A stretch of 15,202 nt of DNA from Bacillota bacterium. GTDB lineage: Bacteria > Bacillota_I > Bacilli_A > RFN20 > CAG-288. This document shows, piece by piece, positions 1 to 5,782 of this stretch. The notes beneath the pieces were generated by a model. The model was not told where the DNA came from, did not search any database, and worked only from the letters and a program-made list of their open reading frames with translations. Position 1 is the first letter of the stretch. Each line of letters opens with the position of its first letter. The position numbers were made by a program, and so were the translations under genes. The stretch covers positions 1-15,202 of the forward strand of contig JAEWSP010000002.1 in NCBI GenBank assembly GCA_023459795.1, in the 5' to 3' direction.

Positions 1-2
1 GA

Positions 3-40
3 AGAGGAAAAGCGGAGTTTTTTACAGCTCGTTTTCCTCT
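3..40. repeat. Imperfect inverted repeat before glycerate kinase
   Basis: AGAGGAAAA (3-11) is exactly complementary to TTTTCCTCT (32-40), and GAG (15-17) can pair with CTC (28-30) inside it. The right arm ends on the first base of the -10 box of the following gene. It could be an operator or the tail of an upstream terminator. Purine tracts are common here, so chance is possible. Confidence 0.4.
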
Positions 41-52
41 ATAATATAGATT
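40..52 (+). promoter_or_regulatory. Promoter -10 box giving a leaderless transcript
   Basis: A perfect TATAAT lies at 40-45, and the ATG of the glycerate kinase gene begins at 53, leaving 7 nt between them. Transcription normally starts about 7 nt after the -10 box, so the mRNA would begin at or within a base or two of the ATG. No Shine-Dalgarno sequence is present between the box and the start. The -35 region is only a T-rich run at 18-23. Confidence 0.6.
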
Positions 53-1201
53 ATGAGAATCCTTGTACTGACCGACCCCTTCAAGGGGACTTTGTCCCCG
101 GAAGAGGTCTATGAGACTTTGCAATCCGTTCTTCCCGAAGAGGATTGGGACTTCTTTCCGATGAGCGACGGAGGAGAAGGAACACTGGATTCGTACCGTC
201 TTCTCTATCCCGAAGCCAAGGATGAGGAAATCCTTCTCTCCGGTATCCGGAGAGAAGGAAAAAGAAAAGCATCCTTCCTAAGAATCGGAGAGGAAGCTAT
301 TCTGGAATCCAGCCAAGCCATCGGATTTGTTTCCGAGAAGGAAGATCCTAACAGAGATCCGTTTGCCTTCTCTTCCTATCCCCTTGGAGAGATGGTTAAG
401 GCCTGCAAGGACTTAGGAATCAAGAAGCTTAGGATCGGCCTTGGCGGTACTGCAACAAGCGACGGAGGAGCCGGACTTCTAGAAGCCCTAGGTTTTACTT
501 TCTTCTCCAAGGAAGGAATCCTTCATCCCGTTGGAAGAAACCTGGAAAAGATTACTTCTTTTTCTTTCCCGCAAGGCTACCAAGAAGAAGAAGAAGAAAG
601 ACCGGAAATCACCATCCTCAGCGATGTCAAGAACCCGTTATTAGGAGATAAAGGAGCGATTGCTTCCTTTGCCCGCCAGAAGGGCGGAAAAGAAGAAGAG
701 TTTCCCAGGATGGAAGAAGGACTTCAGAACTACAGCCGGATACTGGAAAAAGGATTTGCTTCTTCCTGCTCCCTCCTTCCGGGAGCAGGAGCAGCCGGCG
801 GAGCCGGCTTTGCTCTTCTGCTTCTCGGAGGGAAGATTGTTTCCGGAGCCTCTGCACTGCTTCAGGAGAAGAAGGTAATAGAGAAGATGAAGAAAGCAGA
901 CCTCATCATCACCGGAGAAGGAAGAATCGATGCCACAACTCTGAACGGAAAAGCCGCCTATGAAGTCTACCGGAAAGCAGTAGGGCTCAAGAAGAAGGTT
1001 CTCTTCGTCTGCGGGTCCTATGATCCGAAGACAAAGAAGGAACTGACCGGAAATTATACGGAAGGCTTCGTTTCTGCCTTGAAGGAAGGAGAAGCTCCTT
1101 CCTCCTTCGATCTATCGAAGGAAGGAGCAAGGAAGAACCTGGCTTCTTCTTTTGCTTCTTCCTCTCTTCCTTGCCTAAGGAATAGAAAGAAACTAAACTA
1201 A
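53..1201 (+). CDS. glxK: Glycerate kinase (GlxK/GarK family)
   Basis: Cytosolic kinase that phosphorylates glycerate with ATP, feeding glycerate into lower glycolysis or serine metabolism. The 382-aa product has the family's usual length and motifs in order: DPFKGTLS at residues 8-15, PMSDGGEGT at 36-44, the Gly-rich IGLGGTATSDGGAG at 128-141, SDVKNPLLG at 190-198, PGAGAAGGAG at 243-252 and ITGEGRID at 286-293. The ATG at 53 is chosen because the family begins with this strand just before the DxFKG motif, and there is no earlier start. The start has no ribosome binding site and sits 7 nt after a TATAAT box. A run of five GAA codons encodes an acidic loop near residues 178-182. The gene is first in an operon with priA. 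Whether the product is the 2- or 3-phosphate cannot be read from the sequence. Confidence 0.95.
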   Translation: MRILVLTDPFKGTLSPEEVYETLQSVLPEEDWDFFPMSDGGEGTLDSYRLLYPEAKDEEILLSGIRREGKRKASFLRIGEEAILESSQAIGFVSEKEDPNRDPFAFSSYPLGEMVKACKDLGIKKLRIGLGGTATSDGGAGLLEALGFTFFSKEGILHPVGRNLEKITSFSFPQGYQEEEEERPEITILSDVKNPLLGDKGAIASFARQKGGKEEEFPRMEEGLQNYSRILEKGFASSCSLLPGAGAAGGAGFALLLLGGKIVSGASALLQEKKVIEKMKKADLIITGEGRIDATTLNGKAAYEVYRKAVGLKKKVLFVCGSYDPKTKKELTGNYTEGFVSALKEGEAPSSFDLSKEGARKNLASSFASSSLPCLRNRKKLN

Positions 1202-1205
1202 TTGC

Positions 1206-3410
1206 ATGTTCATCCTGGTAAAGGTACTGATCGGAAGAGCAGTGGTCTCCCTCGACCGTCCGTTCTCCTACTACACCCTCGACAAAGAGATACAAGAAGG
1301 AGAAAGAGTCCTTGTCTCCTTCGGCCCTTCGAAGAAGACAACCGGTTTTATCGTGGAAAAGCCGGAAGTAATTGAAGAAGAACTGGATTCCTATGAGAAG
1401 AAGAACGGAATCCGTCTTTCCAAGATCTTGGCAAGGATCGACCAGGGACCGCTTCTGACTCCGCCTCTTCTGGACTTAGCCAAGGAGATGGCCGGATACT
1501 ACAAATCCGATCTAATCCGGGTCCTTTCTTCTTTCCTTCCTCCGTCTTTGAAGCCGAAGGACTCCGCTCTTTCCAAGCCCCAGGCAAAGACTGTTCTTTT
1601 CCTCTTCCAAGGAAAAGAACTGCCTTCTACGAAGAAGGAGAAGGAAATCTATTCCTCGATCGGAGAAGACGGACTGAGGAAATCCAAAGCCGGAGCTAAA
1701 GTAACTGTAGAAAGAATGCTAGCCAAAGGAATCCTAACAGAAAAGGATGTCCCTGTTTCCAGGATTCCGGAACTAGTAGCCAAGAAGCTTCCGATGTACG
1801 ACCTTACAAAGGATCAGGAAGAAGTCTATAACCATGTCCTTACGGATAAAGGACCCGTCTTCCTTTTGGAAGGTGTAACAGGAAGCGGAAAGACCGCTGT
1901 ATACATAAGACTTGCGGAAAATTACCTAAAAAACGGAAAAGGCGTCTTGGTTCTTGTCCCGGAGATTGCTTTAACGGACCACATGGCTGATCTCTTCGAA
2001 AGCTACTTCGGAGATGCCGTATCCGTCCTGAACTCTTCTCTTTCCGATGCCCGTAAGTACGATGAGTACAAACGGATCGTCTCGGGAGAAGCAAAGGTAG
2101 TCCTAGGAACAAGAAGTGCCGTCTTTGCTCCCGTAAAGGATCTCGGGCTTATCGTCATCGACGAAGAGCATTCCTCTTCCTATAAGCAGGACAGCGTTCC
2201 TTTCTACGATGCTATCAAGGTGAGCGAGATGCGGGCCAAGAGAGAAGGCCTTAAGCTTCTTCTTGGAAGTGCGACTCCCCGGCTTCTGGACAAGGCCAAA
2301 GCGGAGCACAAAATCTATACTCCGCTGTTCCTGAACCAAAAATACAGTCCGAACCAGACAAAGGAATACAGGATCGTCGATATGGGCAGATCCGAAAACC
2401 TGAACCCGTCTCTCTCCTCTTTCTACTCCCTACCGCTGATAGAAGAAATCAAGAAGAACCTGCAGAGCCACGAACAGACGATGATCCTGCTGAATAGGAG
2501 AGGCTACTCTCCGATCTATGTCTGCCGGAACTGCCATAAGTCGGTAGTCTGCCCCAACTGCAACATCCCCTTAAGCTACCACAAGCGGGATGACACCCTG
2601 AGGTGCCATCACTGCGGATACAAAGTAAGCACTTTGGATTATGTCTGTCCGTCCTGCGGCGGAAAGGACTTCCTGTCCCTGGGATACGGAACGGAGCGTG
2701 CCTATGACGAACTCCGTCTCCTCTTCCCGGAAGCGAAGATCTACCGGCTCGACAGCGATGTCTCCAACAGCGAAGTCCGGCACCAGGTACTGGAGACCTT
2801 CTCGGAAGGGGATGCCGACATCCTTGTCGGTACCCAGATCATCGCCAAAGGCCATGACTTCAAGAACGTCACCTTGGCAGCGATGCTGGACAGTGACTTC
2901 GGATTACGGATTCCCTCCTACAAAGCCAACGAAGACACCTTCGATCTGATTGCCCAGTTCTGCGGAAGGGCAGGACGTGCAATAAAGCCGGGCAGGATCC
3001 TTCTCCAGACCTATGCTCCCGAGAATAAGACCATACAGCTTGCGGCAAAGCAGGATTATGCTGCCTTCTATGCCTTCGAGATGGAGGAGAGAAGGAAGTA
3101 CCAGTATCCTCCCTACACCTATCTCGTAAGCATCCAGGTAAAAGCCTATGATGAAAGCCGGGCCGAGGAAGTAGGAGATGCCCTGAAGGAATACCTTCTG
3201 GAAGAGACGACAGGGAAGAGAATCAACCTGTACGGACCATCCGCTCCCTACATTCCCCACATCGGGGGAAGATATTACCGCCAACTCCTGTTAAAATATA
3301 AGTCCTGGGACGAAATGTCCCCGGTCCTGGACGGGATCAAGGCAATAAGGCTAGCCAATAAGGATACGGAAATCCTGATCAATGTCGATCCGGGAAGCGA
3401 AAGCATATAA
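1206..3410 (+). CDS. priA: Primosomal protein N' (PriA), replication restart helicase
   Basis: PriA is a 3'-to-5' superfamily 2 DNA helicase that reloads the replisome at stalled forks. The 734-aa product is full length. The N-terminal 3'-DNA-binding domain includes LDRPFSYY at about residues 16-23. The helicase core has Walker A GVTGSGKT at 223-230, DEEH at 319-322 and GSATPRL at 354-360. Eight zinc-binding cysteines lie at 440, 443, 449, 452, 467, 470, 481 and 484, inserted in the second helicase lobe. The lobe continues with GTQIIAKGHDF and the QFCGRAGR arginine-finger motif. The ATG at 1206 begins 4 nt after the glycerate kinase stop and has no clear Shine-Dalgarno sequence, so translation probably depends on reinitiation by ribosomes leaving the upstream gene. 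In many Bacillota priA is followed by def and fmt; here an unknown gene follows instead. Confidence 0.97.
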   Translation: MFILVKVLIGRAVVSLDRPFSYYTLDKEIQEGERVLVSFGPSKKTTGFIVEKPEVIEEELDSYEKKNGIRLSKILARIDQGPLLTPPLLDLAKEMAGYYKSDLIRVLSSFLPPSLKPKDSALSKPQAKTVLFLFQGKELPSTKKEKEIYSSIGEDGLRKSKAGAKVTVERMLAKGILTEKDVPVSRIPELVAKKLPMYDLTKDQEEVYNHVLTDKGPVFLLEGVTGSGKTAVYIRLAENYLKNGKGVLVLVPEIALTDHMADLFESYFGDAVSVLNSSLSDARKYDEYKRIVSGEAKVVLGTRSAVFAPVKDLGLIVIDEEHSSSYKQDSVPFYDAIKVSEMRAKREGLKLLLGSATPRLLDKAKAEHKIYTPLFLNQKYSPNQTKEYRIVDMGRSENLNPSLSSFYSLPLIEEIKKNLQSHEQTMILLNRRGYSPIYVCRNCHKSVVCPNCNIPLSYHKRDDTLRCHHCGYKVSTLDYVCPSCGGKDFLSLGYGTERAYDELRLLFPEAKIYRLDSDVSNSEVRHQVLETFSEGDADILVGTQIIAKGHDFKNVTLAAMLDSDFGLRIPSYKANEDTFDLIAQFCGRAGRAIKPGRILLQTYAPENKTIQLAAKQDYAAFYAFEMEERRKYQYPPYTYLVSIQVKAYDESRAEEVGDALKEYLLEETTGKRINLYGPSAPYIPHIGGRYYRQLLLKYKSWDEMSPVLDGIKAIRLANKDTEILINVDPGSESI

Positions 3411-3423
3411 AGAGAGGTCAAAC

Positions 3424-3978
3424 ATGATTACAGTCACTCTGTTAGGGATGGATATCTATGATGCTATCAGCAAGACGAAGAAGCTGGTGAAGCCGCTTAT
3501 GGATCTATACGGAGTGAAGGAGAACGAGATCGAGTTCTATGCCCCGCAGGGATTCATCATCCATGACGGGATGGAGCAGACCTCCTTCCGTCTCAACATT
3601 ACGATCGAAGCTCCGCTTTCGAAGAAGGACAAGGAGAAGGAAGCAGTCGATATCCTGACTTCCTCCCTCAAGGAGGTTGCTATCCACTTCCGTGTCCTCT
3701 TCCGCTACTTCGACCCGGCAAACGAACACATCGTCCTGGATCCGGAATACCCGGAGTATATGAATGCCGGAAACACGGTCCATGCCTCCTCGGAAGAAGA
3801 AGAGAGCAGCAAGAACTATGAAGAAGAGGGGGAAGAGCCTTATATGGGAGAGATCATCCCGGAGTTCGACAAGTACATCAAGGAACATCCGGAAGCAAGC
3901 AAGGAAGAAGTCTATAACGCCCTGATGGGGATTAGGAAGGACGTCACTGCTACCCACCACAAGGACGAGAAGAAGTAG
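3424..3978 (+). CDS. Unknown acidic protein in the priA operon
   Basis: I do not recognise this 184-aa protein. The open frame extends back to 3382 inside priA, but the ATG at 3424 is preferred because AGAGGT at 3413-3418 is well placed and it starts 13 nt after the priA stop. The first 110 residues look like a mixed alpha/beta domain, beginning MITVTLLGMDIYDAISKTKK and containing FYAPQGFIIHDG, and could be a small globular domain. Residues from about 120 onward are highly acidic (EEEESSKNYEEEGEEP) and probably flexible. The end is Lys-rich. There is no signal peptide or membrane segment, so it is cytosolic. Co-transcription with priA suggests a housekeeping role but no function can be assigned. 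The stop is followed by a second in-frame TAG nine bases later. Confidence 0.8.
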   Translation: MITVTLLGMDIYDAISKTKKLVKPLMDLYGVKENEIEFYAPQGFIIHDGMEQTSFRLNITIEAPLSKKDKEKEAVDILTSSLKEVAIHFRVLFRYFDPANEHIVLDPEYPEYMNAGNTVHASSEEEESSKNYEEEGEEPYMGEIIPEFDKYIKEHPEASKEEVYNALMGIRKDVTATHHKDEKK

Positions 3979-4004
3979 AAGAAGTAGAAGAAGCAGAAGA
4001 AAAT

Positions 4005-4032
4005 AGCACAGGGCGCGGGCCCTGTGCTTTTT
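4005..4032. terminator. Bidirectional intrinsic terminator
   Basis: AGCACAGGG (4005-4013) pairs perfectly with CCCTGTGCT (4020-4028) around a 6-nt loop, followed by a T run to 4032 on the plus strand and by ATTTTCTTC on the minus strand. It lies between convergent operons and can end both. Confidence 0.9.
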
Positions 4033-4055
4033 GGTTTCTGTTCCGGAAGGATAGA

Positions 4056-4505
4056 CTAAGCGTCCGGGCCTTCGATCTTTCCGCGGTCGACGACGGAATA
4101 ACTTTCATAGGAGAAGGAGAGAGAAAGATTGTGGTTGTCTCCGGTAAGATTCGATCCTTCGTACAAAAGGGATAGCTTCTTTTCCTCGGACCGGACTTCC
4201 CGGATCGTATAGGAGTCGCACTCTTCCCCCTCCTGCTTAAAGGAGGAGACGCCCTGGAAGTCGAGACGGAAAAGATGTCCGTTCATTCCGGAGTCGCAGT
4301 CCGTATCCTCTTCTTCCGGATTCCGGTACTCTTCCTGTTCGTCTCCGTATTCCGGATCGACTTTAGGCTTTATGGTCTTCTCCTCTTCCTCGCTGTCTCC
4401 GACGACCAGAAGAGAGAGCGTATTCTTCTTGCAGTCAAACAGGAAACGGACCAGATCGGAATGCCCGAGTTCGTTCAGGTTATTTGTCAGATCCTTTGCT
4501 GTCAT
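4056..4505 (-). CDS. Unknown acidic cytosolic protein
   Basis: I do not recognise this 149-aa protein. It has no signal peptide or membrane segment. A short first section ending near residue 35 (VRFLFDCKKNTLSLLVVGDSEEEE) is followed by a strongly acidic stretch at about 38-72 and then alternating hydrophobic and polar residues (HLFRLDFQGVSSF, SLSFSYESYSV) that suggest a beta-sheet half. It begins inside the 3' end of the upstream membrane-protein gene, overlapping it by 26 bases, and has its own site: AGGAGG 9 nt before the ATG. The tight overlap implies the two proteins are made together and may interact. The beta-rich pattern loosely recalls small domains found in immunity-type proteins, but this is weak and there is no toxin beside it. 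Confidence 0.75.
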   Translation of the reverse strand: MTAKDLTNNLNELGHSDLVRFLFDCKKNTLSLLVVGDSEEEEKTIKPKVDPEYGDEQEEYRNPEEEDTDCDSGMNGHLFRLDFQGVSSFKQEGEECDSYTIREVRSEEKKLSLLYEGSNLTGDNHNLSLSFSYESYSVVDRGKIEGPDA

Positions 4506-4866
4506 CCTTCTTTTCCTCCTCTTCGATGATGATCGTCCTGCCGTTCATGATATCCTTATGGACGATCGGCCCTTCCTTCTGCTTCTGGAAGAAGAGAGCA
4601 TATACGATGTAGGCAAGAAGAAGGACAGCTACGATCCAGAAGAGGACCAGCATCTCGATATCCCCGGTAGTCGGGCCTTTGGTCTCGATGATATCGGAAG
4701 CATACTGCTTCGTATCCCCGAACAGCGTCTTCCCCTCTCCTATCTTGACGGAGAAGCCGATCGAAAAGACGAAGGCACAGATATCGAGCAGGAAGGCGGA
4801 AACAAGGAGAACCCAGTCTCCTTTTGGAAAGGACTTGAAACGTTCCAGCAGATTTTTCTTTTTCAT
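4480..4866 (-). CDS. Unknown two-pass membrane protein with acidic tail
   Basis: This 128-aa protein has a basic N-terminus (MKKKNLLERFK), a membrane segment at about residues 18-40, a short external section with GEGKTLFG and GPTTGDIE, a second membrane segment at about 71-93 and an acidic, charged cytosolic tail (EEEEKKDDSKGSDK). No family is recognised. It is the first gene of a two-gene operon with the acidic protein that overlaps its 3' end. Its ATG lies 7 nt after an extended -10 box with no ribosome binding site, so its transcript looks leaderless. The tail could serve as a docking site for the partner protein; this is inference. Confidence 0.8.
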   Translation of the reverse strand: MKKKNLLERFKSFPKGDWVLLVSAFLLDICAFVFSIGFSVKIGEGKTLFGDTKQYASDIIETKGPTTGDIEMLVLFWIVAVLLLAYIVYALFFQKQKEGPIVHKDIMNGRTIIIEEEEKKDDSKGSDK

Positions 4867-4883
4867 TTCTATGATTCTAGCAT
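4867..4883 (-). promoter_or_regulatory. Extended -10 promoter giving a leaderless transcript
   Basis: On the minus strand TGCTAGAAT (TGn plus TAGAAT, hexamer at 4879-4874) is followed by 7 nt and the ATG at 4866. No -35 element is visible at 17 bp, which fits an extended -10 promoter. No Shine-Dalgarno sequence fits between the expected start point and the ATG. Confidence 0.6.
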
Positions 4884-4906
4884 ACGGAAGGAAAAACCGG
4901 GAAAAG

Positions 4907-4934
4907 AAAAGCGCCTGTAGGAGCAGGCGTTTTT
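4907..4934. terminator. Terminator after the yebC gene
   Basis: CGCCTG (4912-4917) pairs with CAGGCG (4924-4929) around a 6-nt loop. On the minus strand it is followed by a T-rich tract (CTTTTCTTTTC), ending yebC transcription; a T run also follows it on the plus strand. Confidence 0.8.
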
Positions 4935-4949
4935 CAGGTACTCTAGGAT

Positions 4950-5672
4950 TTATAGATCGGCAGTGGAATAGACGGCCTGGACATCCTCGATCTCATCGAG
5001 GGAGTCGAGCAGGTTCTGGATCTTGTCCTTGTCTTCCTGCTTGTCGACCTCCACCATCTGGGACGGCAGATAAGTGACTTCGGCTTCCGTGAACTCCTGG
5101 ACTCCGAAGGTCTTCTGGATCTCGGCCTTGGCGGCTTCGAAGGAAGACGGGGAAACCTGGATTTCGACGTTGTTCTCGTCCTTGGAAGCGTTCTGGACAT
5201 CGACATCGTTGAGGATTAGATCATCGGAGACTTCTTCGGCCGACTTGTCGGTATCGAAGGAGATGACTCCCATGTAAACGAAATTGAAGGCAGCGCATCC
5301 GCTGTTGCCGAGGTTTCCTCCGTGGTGGGAGAAAGCGGCACGGATAGAAGAATAAGCTCTCTTCTCGTTGTCGGTAAGGGTATCGACCATGATGGCGACT
5401 CCGGCAGGTCCGAAGCCTTCATAGCGGCCCTGGACATAAGCGGAAGCATCCTTGCTCTTTGCCTTGGCAATAGCACGGTCGATGACGTCTCTGGTGACAT
5501 GCTGCGCCTTCCACTTTTCGATGGCAGATCTCAGCGCGAGGTTATCGCTAGGATCAGGCACACCAGACTTAGCGGCAAGGTAAATTTCCTTGCTGGCTCT
5601 GTTGTAAAGCGAGCTCTTCGCGGCATTCGTCTGAGCAATCTTTTTTGCTCTTACTTCGTGTGCTCTTCCCAT
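4950..5672 (-). CDS. yebC: YebC/PmpR family protein, YeeI-like (YebC2) type
   Basis: A 240-aa full-length member of the YebC/PmpR/TACO1 family, long annotated as a transcriptional regulator and now linked to translation, where YebC proteins help ribosomes past difficult stretches such as polyproline. Family landmarks are the start MGRAHEVRAKKIAQTNAAKS, AAKSGVPDPSDNLALR near residues 33-48, DRAIAKAKS, YEGFGPAGVAIMVDTLTDN near 84-102 and RAAFSHHGGNLGNSG near 110-124. The MGR start and the PDP-N-LR pattern match the Bacillus YeeI (YebC2) group more than Escherichia coli YebC. AGAGG at 5685-5681 lies upstream of the ATG at usable spacing. It is a single-gene unit with a promoter upstream and a hairpin terminator downstream. 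The function is established for the family; assignment to the YebC2 subgroup is by recognition of the N-terminus. Confidence 0.93.
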   Translation of the reverse strand: MGRAHEVRAKKIAQTNAAKSSLYNRASKEIYLAAKSGVPDPSDNLALRSAIEKWKAQHVTRDVIDRAIAKAKSKDASAYVQGRYEGFGPAGVAIMVDTLTDNEKRAYSSIRAAFSHHGGNLGNSGCAAFNFVYMGVISFDTDKSAEEVSDDLILNDVDVQNASKDENNVEIQVSPSSFEAAKAEIQKTFGVQEFTEAEVTYLPSQMVEVDKQEDKDKIQNLLDSLDEIEDVQAVYSTADL

Positions 5673-5698
5673 AGTTGTTACCTCTGTTTCTTTGCAGC

Positions 5699-5724
5699 AA
5701 CTTAAAAAACTACGTCTTTAAGTT
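5699..5724. promoter_or_regulatory. Palindrome in the yebC 5' leader
   Basis: AACTTAAA (5699-5706) and TTTAAGTT (5717-5724) are perfect inverted repeats 10 nt apart. They lie just downstream of the yebC -10 box, at about the expected transcription start, so they could be an operator or a leader hairpin. Confidence 0.45.
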
Positions 5725-5731
5725 CCGTTCT

Positions 5732-5737
5732 ATTATA
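5732..5737 (-). promoter_or_regulatory. yebC promoter -10 box
   Basis: The minus strand reads TATAAT from 5737 to 5732, about 60 nt before the yebC ATG. The -35 position (near 5755-5760) is only the weak TTTTCT. Confidence 0.6.
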
Positions 5738-5756
5738 GATACTTCCGGTCTATAAG

Positions 5757-5776
5757 AAAACCTCTTTTTTGGTTTT
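5757..5776. terminator. Weak AT-rich hairpin after the ABC transporter gene
   Basis: AAAACC (5757-5762) and GGTTTT (5771-5776) form inverted arms flanked by T/A runs, just after the stop of the ABC gene. It is the only terminator-like element between that gene and the yebC promoter, and it is weak. Confidence 0.4.
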
Positions 5777-5782
5777 TTGCCC

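Noticed and set aside
584..598. GAA trinucleotide repeat in glycerate kinase as a variable tract
   Set aside because: Only five units, and Glu/Lys runs of this kind are common in this genome's codon usage.
3382..3423. Upstream extension of the 184-aa gene to an ATG at 3382 inside priA
   Set aside because: The ATG at 3424 has a well-placed AGAGGT site after the priA stop, and the 14 extra residues are an out-of-frame reading of the priA end.
4372..4920. Plus-strand open frame of 182 codons opposite the two-gene minus-strand operon
   Set aside because: Its sequence is rich in Ser, Arg and Asp from the complement of GAA/TCC codons, it has no ribosome site, and the opposite strand has coherent membrane-protein sequence.
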